In this document: positions 27,084-36,325 of the stretch, piece by piece
Position numbering within the stretch: position 1 is the first letter of the stretch
Layout: each line of letters opens with the position of its first letter
DNA from: Candidatus Villigracilis propinquus
Lineage (GTDB): Bacteria; Chloroflexota; Anaerolineae; Anaerolineales; Villigracilaceae
Assembly (NCBI GenBank): GCA_016714565.1
Contig: JADKDM010000010.1
Location: 124,001-188,000, forward strand
Direction: 5' to 3'
Length of the DNA stretch: 64,000 nucleotides
Notes under the pieces: model-generated
Database searches by the model: none
Told to the model about the DNA's origin: nothing
The model's input: the letters and a program-made list of their open reading frames with translations, nothing else
Program-made: the position numbers and the translations under genes

Positions 27084-28010
27084 TTACTTTCCGATAGCCT
27101 GATTTAGTTTTCTCTGAAAGTCTTCCAGTTCTTTTTTGCTGGATGTTTCAAAAATTTTATCCAACTGCTGGTCAGCGATGGAGAGTTTTATGGACAAGGT
27201 CAGAAGTCCATTCTCTGACTCGGTTATTTCTGAGGAGGAGATACTTCGCAACGGGACGTACTGCCAGACTCCGCCGTAGCGCTCCCCTCTGCCTTGGATC
27301 TCTGCGGTGCGTTCATCGTCCCTGATAAAAATGGCTTCCTTATCTGTTAGAAGCGCCAGATGCGAGAGCACCATCGTTCGATAAAACTTTTGGCCAAACA
27401 AGGTGAAAATGTTCCTGCGAATCCTGGGCTGCATCAAGGAGCAAATCACTTTGCCGCCACGCACAAGGCTTTCACGCGCATAGTTCATAAACTTGAACTC
27501 AGACGATGACAGATGATCAAATTTAGCAAGCTCTGTCTGCCAATCCGCCTCGTTGACTACTACAGGGCTGGGCCGCATATGATCTATAAACGGAGATAGA
27601 AAGCGGCGGGTCGCTGTATTAAACGAAATAGTTACGGAATCCGTAACGCCTTCGCTCGTCTGTCCACTAATGGTGAGCCAGGAGAACAAAAGTACGCTCC
27701 CCACCTCCAGAGAATAGATGGTCTTCAAAGGATAGGCGGCAAAAACCATTTGTTTGCCAGTGCGTTCCCAAACATGGAAGGCACCGTCCATTTCGCTAAG
27801 TAATTTTTCAGTATTTTTTTGTTTGTAATCGCTGACGGCTGGCGCAAGAACCACATACGGGAATGGGCTACGGCCTTGCAAAAGAGGCTTGCATGAATTC
27901 TTATATATCTCGGGAATATCCTCGTAGGATTCGATCACTCTTGCCCACGACGACATGGTTTGTTTGGCCCCGGTTAACTCTGCGAACGGATTTTCTACAT
28001 TTGACGACAT
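27084..28010 (-). CDS. Protein of unknown function with PH-like C-terminal region
   Basis: I do not recognise the 308-residue protein as a named family. It is soluble by inspection, except for one modest hydrophobic strand-like stretch (VGSVLLFSWLTISG). The second half (LALLTDKEAIFIRDDE, then WQYVPLRSISS and a C-terminal helix EDFQRKLNQAI) has the look of a bacterial pleckstrin-homology-like domain; this is a pattern judgement only. AGGATG lies 4 nt before the ATG at 28010. It is separated from the PBP gene by about 50 nt and could be its upstream partner. Confidence 0.65.
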   Translation of the reverse strand: MSSNVENPFAELTGAKQTMSSWARVIESYEDIPEIYKNSCKPLLQGRSPFPYVVLAPAVSDYKQKNTEKLLSEMDGAFHVWERTGKQMVFAAYPLKTIYSLEVGSVLLFSWLTISGQTSEGVTDSVTISFNTATRRFLSPFIDHMRPSPVVVNEADWQTELAKFDHLSSSEFKFMNYARESLVRGGKVICSLMQPRIRRNIFTLFGQKFYRTMVLSHLALLTDKEAIFIRDDERTAEIQGRGERYGGVWQYVPLRSISSSEITESENGLLTLSIKLSIADQQLDKIFETSSKKELEDFQRKLNQAIGK

Positions 28011-28120
28011 TTTTCATCCTGACCCTATTAAGGATTCCTCAAACTGCCCTTAACAGATGCAAGCAAACTATACTACCAATCCATTTATTTGCTCGGCTGT
28101 CTTTTTTATTTGGGGTGCTA

Positions 28121-28126
28121 TATAAT
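28121..28126 (+). promoter_or_regulatory. -10 box for the M20 peptidase gene
   Basis: A consensus TATAAT lies 31 nt before the preferred start at 28158. No convincing -35 is seen 17 nt upstream. Confidence 0.5.
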
Positions 28127-28157
28127 CGTTGAAACAGACAGAGATATGGAGAACAAC

Positions 28158-29486
28158 ATGGCAACAGGCTCAGCCTCATCACAAATATACACCCGTCCTG
28201 CAGAGATTCTGCAAAAGCTAATTCAATTTGACACAACCAACCCGCCGGGGAATGAAGCCGCATGCATCAATTACATTCGCGGACTATTATCCGATGCGGG
28301 GATCGAATCCACCATTCTTGCAAAGACACCCGAGCGCCCAAACCTGATCGCGCGCATCAAGGGAACGGGAAAGGCAAAACCGATCCTATTATACGGTCAC
28401 GTGGATGTGGTCACCACTGAAAATCAGAAGTGGGACTATCCGCCATTCGAAGGCAAGCTAGTGGATGGAGTCGTTTGGGGACGCGGCGCACTGGATATGA
28501 AAGGCGGTGTAGCCATGATGGTGGCTGCCGTCCTGCGTGCAAAAGCTGAAGGGTTGCAGCCTGCCGGGGATATTTTGCTGGCAATTGTCAGCGACGAAGA
28601 AGCGGGCGGCGATTTCGGCGCAAAATTTCTCGTGGAAGAACATCCCGAATTATTCAAGGATATCCGCTACGCCATCGGTGAGTTTGGCGGGTTCACTTTG
28701 CAGGTCGGCAAAAAGCGCTTTTATCCCATCATGATCTCGGAGAAACAGATCTGCTGGTTACGAGCAACCGTGCGCGGACAGGGCGGGCATGGCTCAATGC
28801 CTGTGCGCGGCGGAGCAATGGCAGAATTATCGAAGCTGCTCAAAAAACTGGATGAGAACGACCTGCCGGTACACATTACTCCCCCGGCAAAAATGATGGT
28901 GGACGCAATGGCCTCTGCGCTTGGCGGCGTGCAGGGCTTGCTGCTTGGACAGTTGAACAACCCATCCATGACGAAGACCATTCTGAAAACACTTGGCTCA
29001 AGAGGCCGCATTTTTTATCCTCTTTTTCATAACACGGTCAGCCCCACCGTTTTGCATGGAAGTTCAAAGATAAATGTAATTCCAAATGAAGTCTCCATCG
29101 AACTGGATGGACGCATGTTGCCCGGATTCAAACCTGAAGACATGCTTAATGAATTGCGCCAGATCGTTGGAGATAGCGTAAATCTTGAAGTGGTTCAATA
29201 TGACCCTGGCCCCTCCACACCGGATATGGGAATGTTTGACACGCTGGCACAAATCCTGCGAGATGCAGATCCTGATGGAGTTCCGATCCCTCTCCTGTTG
29301 AGCGGAGTCACCGATGGACGATTTTTCACCAAGCTGGGAATTCAAACCTACGGCTATCTGCCGATGACTCTTCCGAACGATTTCAACTTCGCAGGCACAA
29401 TTCACAACGCGAACGAGCGAGTCCCTGCTGCGGCCATTGAGTTTGGCGCGAATGCGGTCTACAAGGCGCTGGAAAGATTCAATTAA
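28158..29486 (+). CDS. M20 family metallopeptidase
   Basis: This 442-residue protein belongs to the M20/M28 dizinc peptidase and deacylase group, which includes succinyl-diaminopimelate desuccinylase, acetylornithine deacetylase and carboxypeptidases. The metal ligands are in GHVDVV, WGRGALDMKGG (with catalytic Asp/Glu region SDEEAGG), and the dimerisation-domain His is in GHGSMP. The start at 28158 (MATGSASS) is preferred over upstream ATGs because GGAG lies six nt before it. Sequence alone does not settle the substrate. It may be cotranscribed with the glucokinase gene 50 nt downstream. Confidence 0.9.
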   Translation: MATGSASSQIYTRPAEILQKLIQFDTTNPPGNEAACINYIRGLLSDAGIESTILAKTPERPNLIARIKGTGKAKPILLYGHVDVVTTENQKWDYPPFEGKLVDGVVWGRGALDMKGGVAMMVAAVLRAKAEGLQPAGDILLAIVSDEEAGGDFGAKFLVEEHPELFKDIRYAIGEFGGFTLQVGKKRFYPIMISEKQICWLRATVRGQGGHGSMPVRGGAMAELSKLLKKLDENDLPVHITPPAKMMVDAMASALGGVQGLLLGQLNNPSMTKTILKTLGSRGRIFYPLFHNTVSPTVLHGSSKINVIPNEVSIELDGRMLPGFKPEDMLNELRQIVGDSVNLEVVQYDPGPSTPDMGMFDTLAQILRDADPDGVPIPLLLSGVTDGRFFTKLGIQTYGYLPMTLPNDFNFAGTIHNANERVPAAAIEFGANAVYKALERFN

Positions 29487-29536
29487 TTTCTCTTCCGCAT
29501 GGCGGTAGAGAAAAAATCCAAAATTAGGAACAGACA

Positions 29537-30274
29537 ATGCAAATTCTTGGAATTGACGTAGGCGGATCGGGCATCAAAGGCGCACCCGTGGACACTGAAA
29601 CAGGTCAGCTTCTTGGGGAACGGATTCGCATCAAGACGCCGAAAAATGGCGAACCCGAACCCGTAGCAGAAGTGGTCAAGCAGATCGCGCAATCCTTCAA
29701 TTGGAGTGGGCCTATTGGCATCGGCTTTCCTGCCCCCATCAAAAGCGGTGTGGCGATGATGGCCGCCAATGTGTCTGAGAAATGGGTTGGCACGAATGCC
29801 GATGCACTCTTTACCAAAGTCACCGGCTGCGAATGTACATTGATCAATGATGCGGATGCAGCGGGTTTGGCAGAGATGACATTCGGCGCGGGACGCGGTC
29901 AACCGGGGACTGTGATCATGATCACTCTCGGCACAGGTATTGGCACCGCGATCTTTCACCACGGACACCTGCTCCCCAATACGGAGTTTGGTCACCTCGA
30001 AGTTGAAGGCGAGGATGCAGAGTTTCGCGCCTCGGATGCAGCACGTCAACGGGAAGAACTCTCTTGGAAGAAATACGCCAAGCGGCTGAATAAATACTTC
30101 ACCGCCCTAGAAAAACTATTCTGGCCCGACCTTTTCATCATTGGCGGCGGCATCAGCAAAGAGTCCGAAAAATATTTACCACTACTCACCATCGAAACGC
30201 CTGTTGTCACCGCCCAAATGCTCAATCAGGCAGGCATTGTCGGCGCGGCGCTGGGCGCGCTAAAACCAGATTAA
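29537..30274 (+). CDS. ppgK: Polyphosphate glucokinase (ROK family)
   Basis: This 245-residue ROK-fold kinase resembles strictly or partly polyphosphate-dependent glucokinases, which phosphorylate glucose with polyP. DVGGSGIKGAPVD forms the phosphate-binding loop; GFPAPIKSG, INDADAAGLAE (catalytic Asp) and the TLGTGIGTAIF loop are in order. The short C-terminal part without the ROK zinc motif matches PPGK. It pairs conceptually with phosphoglucomutase at 36.4 kb and with two PPK2 kinases at 55 kb. A palindrome at 30293-30317 follows the stop. Confidence 0.9.
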   Translation: MQILGIDVGGSGIKGAPVDTETGQLLGERIRIKTPKNGEPEPVAEVVKQIAQSFNWSGPIGIGFPAPIKSGVAMMAANVSEKWVGTNADALFTKVTGCECTLINDADAAGLAEMTFGAGRGQPGTVIMITLGTGIGTAIFHHGHLLPNTEFGHLEVEGEDAEFRASDAARQREELSWKKYAKRLNKYFTALEKLFWPDLFIIGGGISKESEKYLPLLTIETPVVTAQMLNQAGIVGAALGALKPD

Positions 30275-30292
30275 TAGTTGTACTCAGATTTG

Positions 30293-30321
30293 TAGGGCGG
30301 GTTTGTAACCCGCCCTATTTG
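30293..30321. terminator. Terminator-like palindrome
   Basis: A perfect 11-bp GC-rich stem (30293-30303 with 30307-30317) with a 3-nt loop and a weak T-run lies between convergent genes. The TAGGGCGGGTT sequence and the adjacent GGGCTGAAAGCCTG unit look like dispersed repeats as well as a terminator. Confidence 0.6.
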
Positions 30322-30366
30322 ATAATTCACAAGAACGTCGGGCTGAAAGCCTGATCTACATCTCGC

Positions 30367-31401
30367 CTACATCAGCAAACGCCGAGACATTTTCGTCAAC
30401 AGGAAATACAGCGCAGCCAAAAACACCGCAAACACCGCTACATTCCATCCATTTGTATAAGCATCGCCAATCGCCAGGCGCGACAACGCCGTGATCGGCG
30501 ATGTGTTTAATAACGTGCTGATTCCCGCGCCAGCCAACAGCAGGAGGGAATAAATGAACTGCGAGCGTTCACGGTCTTGCAGCATCACCGCGCCCAACAT
30601 CGCCGCCGTGGATGTGATACCAGCCACAACGGCAGCCAGCAAAAGGATCCAGCCTGTGTTTTGAATGACAATCCCATTCATTTGCAGCAAAGCAATCCAC
30701 GCCAAGCACTGCACAAAAGATAAAATGACCGAGGCTAAAATCTTCGCGCTCACCATCCCGTTGATGCTCAAGGGCGTAGAGAGCAAGGTTTGCAGAGTTT
30801 TATTTTCCACTTCCTCAGTCAGCGAATCCACAGACATGCTGCCAGAGACGAAGGCGGGAAAGAACATCAGCATGGGGATGAGTACCGAATACACGAACTC
30901 ATAGGAGGTTGAGGGCTTGCCTTTCATGTCTGTGTAGCGGACCTCAATTCCCTTTTGCCCGCGCAGGTAATTCTCATATTGTTTGAGCGGCTCCTGAATT
31001 ACCATGCGGATCAAGGAACTTACCGCATCCAATTCAGGAAGGTAGAGGTTTATCTGGGTAATTCCATTTTCATCCAGCGGAGTATCCACCACTGCACTAA
31101 CCTCATTATTGAAAAACGCGGTCTGCGCTTCCTTGAGCGAGGCGAATTGGATAACGGTCAACCCGCGCACGCTCATCAGCGAAGCCAGCTCGGTATCGGA
31201 TGAAGCAACCACTCCGATCTTAATGCCCGCACCGCCGAATTTCATGATCGTATCCGAGTCGTACAACGACAACATTCCCAACAGCAAGGCGGACGAAAAT
31301 GAAGCGATAAACAACTGGATCAAGATCGAGATGACAATGGTTCGGTCACGGATGACCGATGCCAATTCCTTTTTGACGACTGCAAAAAATGGGGCGATCA
31401 C
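30367..31401 (-). CDS. ABC-2 type transporter permease
   Basis: This 344-residue permease is of the ABC-2/NatB export type. An N-terminal membrane helix is followed by a large external domain (residues 45-175), then about five more helices. PMLMFFPAFVSGSMSVDSLTEEVENKTLQTLLSTP is split here as the typical coupling region preceding TPLSI. Its start overlaps the end of the upstream permease gene by 4 nt (ATGA), so the two are translationally coupled and probably form one heterodimeric transporter with the ATPase encoded divergently at 33200. The substrate is unknown. Confidence 0.85.
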   Translation of the reverse strand: MIAPFFAVVKKELASVIRDRTIVISILIQLFIASFSSALLLGMLSLYDSDTIMKFGGAGIKIGVVASSDTELASLMSVRGLTVIQFASLKEAQTAFFNNEVSAVVDTPLDENGITQINLYLPELDAVSSLIRMVIQEPLKQYENYLRGQKGIEVRYTDMKGKPSTSYEFVYSVLIPMLMFFPAFVSGSMSVDSLTEEVENKTLQTLLSTPLSINGMVSAKILASVILSFVQCLAWIALLQMNGIVIQNTGWILLLAAVVAGITSTAAMLGAVMLQDRERSQFIYSLLLLAGAGISTLLNTSPITALSRLAIGDAYTNGWNVAVFAVFLAALYFLLTKMSRRLLM

Positions 31402-33026
31402 ATTCCACCTCTCAGCACATACACGTTATAAATAAAATGCACAACGGTTCCAATCCCCAAAGCCAGCCAATAGGGAAATCTCAGCTTCGTCCGCAGCACG
31501 GTGATGATGGTCGAGAAAACGAAATGTGCGATCAGCGGGATGAACAGGAGCAATCCCGCGCCAAACAACGCACCCGAAATCTGAGCCTGTGACACCATGC
31601 TGATCGAAACCAACAGCAAAAGTTTCTCGCCGATCAAAAATCCCAAAGCAGATAAAAATGAAAGACCGATGATCTCACGCCATGTCTTCACCGCGCCATG
31701 CTCGGCCAGCGCCACAATGCCAACCGTCTTGACCACCTCCTCGATCAAGGCGGATGCGAACAGCGTAAAACCGAGGATCAACCCCACGGGCAGGTTGGTC
31801 GCAAACGCGAGGAAAACGATCTGCGTCATGTACACAACGGGGATGGTGATCAAACTCCACAGCGGCACGGCGATGTACGGTTTCGAGTGCGCCATCATCA
31901 AATAGATCGCGTCGCTGAGCTTGCGCGTGAGCGGCTTGTAGCCCATCAAAAATTCTTCGTTCAGCAGGCGCGTGCCTGCGAACATGGCAAGCCCAAAGAT
32001 CGCCGCCATCGGCAGGGACGGGAACAAATACTCGCGCCAGCCAAACGGCTCGTTGCGGTACATCTTCACCGCCAATGCCAGCGGCGAAATATACGCAAGG
32101 TCATTCACATTGGTGAACATCGCGGGGAACACAAGATAGGCCGTCGTGAGCGTGGTCACGAGCATCGCGATAAAGGTCGTGTCTTTGAATGTGCGGTAAA
32201 ACAGCGGCACCATCAAATAGATCGCGAAGATGAACAACGTGGTCGGCGCGAAAATGGCCAGAGCGAGGAGAATGTTCGTTTTGGTCAGAGCAGCTATCAG
32301 CGCGGTTGAGGCGAGCGCGAAGATCGCGTAGGGCAGCATCTTCCCGAAAATAATCTGAAAGGGAGTCACAGGCGCGGAAAGCAAAATCGTCAAGCGGCGG
32401 TTCATTTTTTCATCCATAAAACTGCTGGTGAAAAAGATGCTGATGAAGGTGATCGGCATGATGTAAAGCAGCGCGACGAGGACTTGCGTGAATGGCGCGG
32501 GAGGCGGCGTGAGGGACGGGATGATGACTTCCTCGGGCGTTGTTATGGGAAGGGCTTCGCCCGCTTCATTCTGCGCTGCGGCCTGCTCGGCGGCTCCGAG
32601 ATAGTTGATCGCCACCCGCAGAGGGAACGCGTCCGCGTTTGCGAAGGAATTGCCCACGCGGATCAGCTCCTGCTTTTCCATGTACTGCTTCAACGCCCGC
32701 ACAGCAAACTGTGACTTGTCATCCTCGCGTGAATAGACCTGCGAACCGTCGATGAACACATCAATCACTTTTTGTTCGAGCAAAGTTTGTCCCTGCTCCG
32801 CATCGACTTCCATCACGGCAAAGCGGCTGTCGCTGATGGCAGGCACATCGCCAGAAACGCCAACACGATAAAGTCCGCTGCCAAGCGAAACCGTATCGCG
32901 CAAATAATAAGCGGACAGACCCAGTACGGCCAACAAGGCCACTACCGCCAGCGGACTCGCTCCGCCGCCAAAACGCTTACGCAGGCGCGTCACTTCACGC
33001 CATGCAATCACAAGGATTTGATTCAT
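31398..33026 (-). CDS. ABC-2 permease fused to a PrsW-like membrane protease domain
   Basis: The start at 33026 (MNQILVIAWREV) is preferred; the upstream open frame to 33134 is repeat-derived and not protein-like. The 542-residue protein has an ABC-2/NatB permease part (about residues 1-370) with an external domain, then eight or so further helices. In the C-terminal part EEVVK (E429, E430, K433), an intramembrane H501 and H530 match the motif pattern of PrsW-family intramembrane metalloproteases. Permeases fused to CPBP-type membrane proteases are known in other bacteria. The role of the protease part, possibly in processing the exported substrate, is inference. Confidence 0.75.
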   Translation of the reverse strand: MNQILVIAWREVTRLRKRFGGGASPLAVVALLAVLGLSAYYLRDTVSLGSGLYRVGVSGDVPAISDSRFAVMEVDAEQGQTLLEQKVIDVFIDGSQVYSREDDKSQFAVRALKQYMEKQELIRVGNSFANADAFPLRVAINYLGAAEQAAAQNEAGEALPITTPEEVIIPSLTPPPAPFTQVLVALLYIMPITFISIFFTSSFMDEKMNRRLTILLSAPVTPFQIIFGKMLPYAIFALASTALIAALTKTNILLALAIFAPTTLFIFAIYLMVPLFYRTFKDTTFIAMLVTTLTTAYLVFPAMFTNVNDLAYISPLALAVKMYRNEPFGWREYLFPSLPMAAIFGLAMFAGTRLLNEEFLMGYKPLTRKLSDAIYLMMAHSKPYIAVPLWSLITIPVVYMTQIVFLAFATNLPVGLILGFTLFASALIEEVVKTVGIVALAEHGAVKTWREIIGLSFLSALGFLIGEKLLLLVSISMVSQAQISGALFGAGLLLFIPLIAHFVFSTIITVLRTKLRFPYWLALGIGTVVHFIYNVYVLRGGM

Positions 33027-33133
33027 AAGACTCTCGTTGATAATTTTAGAATAAGGTATCTGTATCTCTGTTGATCGAGTATCGAGACCAACAAATGTAA
33101 AAAGCACTTCTGTCCCATATGTTTCTTTATTCA

Positions 33134-33188
33134 CTGGTGGTCTCGATATGGTCTCGGCTATCGCCTCAACCTACTCGACCACCGTAGT
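33134..33188. repeat. TGGTGGT...ACCACC palindromic repeat, copy A
   Basis: The ends TGGTGGTCTCGAT and CTACTCGACCACC are complementary in part, and the interior has CTATCGC(C)TCA. The same ends and interior occur at 34079-34147, on the other side of the ATPase gene, so these are two copies of one dispersed element. Confidence 0.6.
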
Positions 33189-33193
33189 ACAAT
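33188..33193 (+). promoter_or_regulatory. Leaderless-type -10 box of the ATPase gene
   Basis: TACAAT occupies -12 to -7 from the ATG at 33200, with no Shine-Dalgarno. It begins at the last base of repeat copy A, so the repeat may have supplied upstream promoter sequence. Confidence 0.55.
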
Positions 33194-33199
33194 TAAGCC

Positions 33200-34075
33200 A
33201 TGATAACCATCGAAAATGTTACCAAGCGCTACGATAATACTACAGTCGTTCATGAGCTGAACTTACAAATTCATGCGGGCGAGATCGTCGGGATCATCGG
33301 GCATAATGGCGCGGGGAAAAGCACCACCATGAAAATGATCGCGGGGCTGATCGAGCCGAGCGAGGGTGTGGTGCGCGTGATGGGACAGGACATTCAAAAA
33401 GGCAGCGCGAAGATCAAACAGAAGATCGGCTACCTGCCTGAGGAAAGTCCGCTGTATGAGGCGATGACCGCCCAGCAGTATTTGCTGTTCTTCTCCGAGC
33501 TGTATCAGATGCCGCGCCAAACAGCATTGACACGAATTGACGCGCTTCTCGATTCGCTGGACTTGCATGAGACAAAGAAACTGACGGGCGAATTCTCCAA
33601 AGGGATGAAGCGCAAGACCGCCATCGCACGCGCGCTGCTGCACGACCCCGAACTGCTCATCCTCGATGAACCCAACTCAGGCCTCGACCCGTTGACCTCG
33701 TTCTTCATTATCAATTATCTCAAAACCCTGCGCCGCGAAGGCAAGACCATTCTATTGAGCGCGCATAACCTCTTTCACGTGGAAACCATTTGTGACCGTG
33801 TGGCGATCATCAAAAACGGCAAACTGCTTATCTTAGACACGATGGACGCCATCCGCAGCAGACTGGGCAAGCGTGAATATCAGGTCATCTTCCACGCAGA
33901 CCAGAAACTGGACTACGAGCAGGTCAACGGCAATTACATCTTCCGCACCGCAGAAGTGGACGCGATCGCTGGCATGCTCGAAACTGTCTCTGCCAACAAG
34001 TGGACGCTGATGGACTTATCCATGCGCGAATCAGCATTGGAAGAGATCTACGTCAAATTGATGACGAACGAGTGA
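33200..34075 (+). CDS. ABC transporter ATP-binding protein
   Basis: This 291-residue NatA-type ATPase powers the divergently encoded ABC-2 permeases. Walker A GHNGAGKSTT (near residue 38), the signature FSKGMKRKTAIAR (in place of the common LSGGQ), Walker B LLILDEPNSGLDP and the switch His (SAHN) are present. The C-terminal 70 residues are an accessory domain seen in export ATPases. The gene diverges from its permeases, sharing a 173-nt control region. It is followed by a repeat and then methylglyoxal synthase. Confidence 0.93.
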   Translation: MITIENVTKRYDNTTVVHELNLQIHAGEIVGIIGHNGAGKSTTMKMIAGLIEPSEGVVRVMGQDIQKGSAKIKQKIGYLPEESPLYEAMTAQQYLLFFSELYQMPRQTALTRIDALLDSLDLHETKKLTGEFSKGMKRKTAIARALLHDPELLILDEPNSGLDPLTSFFIINYLKTLRREGKTILLSAHNLFHVETICDRVAIIKNGKLLILDTMDAIRSRLGKREYQVIFHADQKLDYEQVNGNYIFRTAEVDAIAGMLETVSANKWTLMDLSMRESALEEIYVKLMTNE

Positions 34076-34078
34076 CAA

Positions 34079-34147
34079 CTGGTGGTTTCCCCCTACGGGG
34101 ACTTCGCGGTACGCCCTTCGCTATCGCTCAGGGCTACTCAACCACCG
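34079..34147. repeat. TGGTGGT...ACCACC palindromic repeat, copy B
   Basis: This is the second copy of the element at 33134-33188, with a longer interior. It includes an embedded palindrome CCCTTCG-CTATC-GCTCAGGG (34114-34133) of the same type as one found inside the S1P lyase gene at 40096. Confidence 0.6.
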
Positions 34148-34173
34148 GGTTTTCCCCCACAACTAGGAGCATT

Positions 34174-34650
34174 ATGCCTCATAAGAAAATTCCAATGGAG
34201 CACGACAAGAAGATCGCGCTCGTGGCGCATGACAATAAAAAACGGGATCTGGTCGAATGGGCCAAGTTCAACCGCGACCTGCTGGCTCATCATCAGGTAT
34301 TTGCAACAGGCACCACGGGGAAAATACTGGAACAGGAACTCGGCTTCAAGATCGTCAAACTCAAAAGCGGGCCGCTCGGCGGCGATCAGCAAATTGGAGC
34401 GAAGATCGTGGAAGGCAAAATTGATTTCCTCATCTTCTTTTGGGACCCGCTGGAGCCGCAGCCGCATGACCCTGATGTAAAAGCGCTTCTGCGCATGGCT
34501 GTGGTGTGGAACATCCCCATCGCCAACAACCGCGCCTCAGCAGACTTTATGATCTCCTCCCCGCTGATGGATGGTGAATATGACCGTCTGGTGCCGGATT
34601 ATGAAAATTACACGTCACGGAAAGTGAACCTGGGAGACAAACCCAATTAG
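34174..34650 (+). CDS. mgsA: Methylglyoxal synthase
   Basis: MgsA converts dihydroxyacetone phosphate to methylglyoxal and phosphate, a bypass of lower glycolysis when phosphate is short. The 158-residue protein has IALVAHDNKK at the N-terminus, FATGTTG (phosphate binding), SGPLGGDQQIGA and a FFWDPLEPQPHDPDV segment with the conserved His and Asp. Phosphate control is expected from family knowledge. The ATG at 34174 has AGGAG five nt upstream; the frame is open further upstream only through the repeat copy. A GNAT gene follows 34 nt later. Confidence 0.96.
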   Translation: MPHKKIPMEHDKKIALVAHDNKKRDLVEWAKFNRDLLAHHQVFATGTTGKILEQELGFKIVKLKSGPLGGDQQIGAKIVEGKIDFLIFFWDPLEPQPHDPDVKALLRMAVVWNIPIANNRASADFMISSPLMDGEYDRLVPDYENYTSRKVNLGDKPN

Positions 34651-34684
34651 TCCACATCCGTTTTAGTTGAAAAAGGAAAACAAA

Positions 34685-35686
34685 ATGAACACAATTACCA
34701 TAGATAATGCTTCTGCAGTTAAGGGACTCAGTTTTCGCCATTTTGCAGGCGAAAGCGATTACCCGAAGATGGTCAAAGTGATTGAAGCCAGCGCAGATGC
34801 GGACAAAATCGAACGCGCCGATACGGTCGAAGATGTTGCCCATACCTATTCCCACCTGACGAACTGTGATCCGTATCAGGATATGATCTTTGCTGAAGTT
34901 AATGGTGAGGTGATCGGATACGCACGCGGCTGGTGGCAGGACGAACCCAATGGTCCCTTGATCTATGGGCTTATAGGATTTCTAGCTCCCGCCTGGCGAC
35001 GCAAAGGAATTGGAAGCCGTATGCTGCAATGGGTGGAAGATCGCCTGAGAGAGATTGCAAGTTCCCATGCATCGGAGCGGGAGAAATGCTTTCAGACCTT
35101 TGCCGAGGAAGCTCAAGTGGGCATGAGTGCGATGCTCGAAAAGAGCGGCTATCAACCGGTCCGTTATTTTTACACAATGTTGCGCCCCAGCATGGACAAT
35201 ATCCCCGACTTCCCACTACCGCATGGACTGGAAGTGCGCCCGGTATTACCGGAACAGTACCGCGCCATTTGGGACGCGGACATGGAGGCCTTTCAAGATC
35301 ATTGGGGGTTTTCAGCGCCCACCGAAGAGGACTATCAGTCCTGGCTGACAGGCAACACCTTTCAACCTCATTTATGGAAGATCGCCTGGGACGTTGCCAC
35401 GGATCAGGTGGCGGGACAGGTAAAAACATTCATCAGAGTTGAAGAGAATAAAAAGTTCGAGCGCAAACGCGGTTATACCGAGTTCATCAGTGTGCGCAGA
35501 CCCTGGCGCAAAAAGGGACTGGCTCGCGCCTTGATCGTGCAAAGTTTGCTCGCACAAAAAGAGGCAGGCATGACCGAATCCGCGCTAGGCGTGGACACCG
35601 AGAATTTAAGCGGTGCTACTCACGTTTATGAAGATTGCGGGTTTCAGGTGGTGAAACGAAATACGGTGTATCGAAAATCTTTTTAG
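34685..35686 (+). CDS. Tandem GNAT-family acetyltransferase
   Basis: This 333-residue protein has two GNAT folds. The first (about residues 10-165) carries the acetyl-CoA pyrophosphate-binding segment RRKGIGSRML. The second (about residues 180-333) carries RKKGLARALI. Double-GNAT proteins include mycothiol synthase and various peptide or antibiotic acetyltransferases; nothing here fixes the substrate. The ATG at 34685 is chosen over a TTG at 34667 because AAGGA lies seven nt before it. It probably shares a transcript with mgsA. Confidence 0.88.
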   Translation: MNTITIDNASAVKGLSFRHFAGESDYPKMVKVIEASADADKIERADTVEDVAHTYSHLTNCDPYQDMIFAEVNGEVIGYARGWWQDEPNGPLIYGLIGFLAPAWRRKGIGSRMLQWVEDRLREIASSHASEREKCFQTFAEEAQVGMSAMLEKSGYQPVRYFYTMLRPSMDNIPDFPLPHGLEVRPVLPEQYRAIWDADMEAFQDHWGFSAPTEEDYQSWLTGNTFQPHLWKIAWDVATDQVAGQVKTFIRVEENKKFERKRGYTEFISVRRPWRKKGLARALIVQSLLAQKEAGMTESALGVDTENLSGATHVYEDCGFQVVKRNTVYRKSF

Positions 35687-35842
35687 ATTCTTCCAACGAC
35701 TTCCCGCTCTACAAAATTTTGTACAAAAGGCTCGCCTGCTTGAAAAGAAAAATTAGAACGCCGAACATGTACAGAGTACGAAGGTTATAATGAAATCACA
35801 TCATTCCCGTATGGTTCGTGGAGTGAAAAGGAGTAAGACCCA

Positions 35843-36250
35843 ATGTTTAACAAACCGGGCGAAGAGTCGATCCCCCAAAAATACGAAGAGATCATAAAAG
35901 ATGGGGCGCAAAACGTCACTGAAAAGGACGTTGAAAAAGTGATCAACAAGTCCGATGAAATTCAAAGGAAATTCAGCGCCAAAGGTCCGCTGGCGCGGTT
36001 TATAGAAGACGGCAAACTGCTGATCGCGATCGTCAAGGACTATTGGGCTGGAGCCTATCGTAAGGTTCCGTATGGCGTGATCGCCTCAAGTGTCTTCACG
36101 CTGATGTATGTGCTCAATCCATTTGACCTGATGCCAGACATGCTGCCGCTCATCGGTCAACTGGACGATGTGGCAGTCATGGGCGCATGTTTGATCCTCG
36201 TTGAGCAGGATCTACACAAATACAAGGATTGGAAATTGGAGCAGGAGTAA
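35843..36250 (+). CDS. DUF1232 (YkvA-like) membrane-associated protein
   Basis: This is a 135-residue protein whose C-terminal half is a DUF1232 module: VPYGVIASSVFTLMYVLNPFDLMPD followed by a GQLDDVAVMGACL helix. The N-terminal half is charged and probably cytosolic. DUF1232 proteins are small, with two hydrophobic helices and no established function. Strong Shine-Dalgarno AAGGAG precedes the ATG. It is monocistronic, with a terminator at 36326-36360. Confidence 0.85.
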   Translation: MFNKPGEESIPQKYEEIIKDGAQNVTEKDVEKVINKSDEIQRKFSAKGPLARFIEDGKLLIAIVKDYWAGAYRKVPYGVIASSVFTLMYVLNPFDLMPDMLPLIGQLDDVAVMGACLILVEQDLHKYKDWKLEQE

Positions 36251-36325
36251 AATACTTGGAAAGTCCGCAAGGGAGTATCTTTTCAGCCTGCGTATAAATT
36301 GATGTGACTTTCCACTCAGAATCAA

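Noticed and set aside
33027..33134. 36-codon N-terminal extension of the fused permease
   Set aside because: It lies largely upstream sequence next to a palindromic repeat, and the hydrophobic permease start fits better at 33026.
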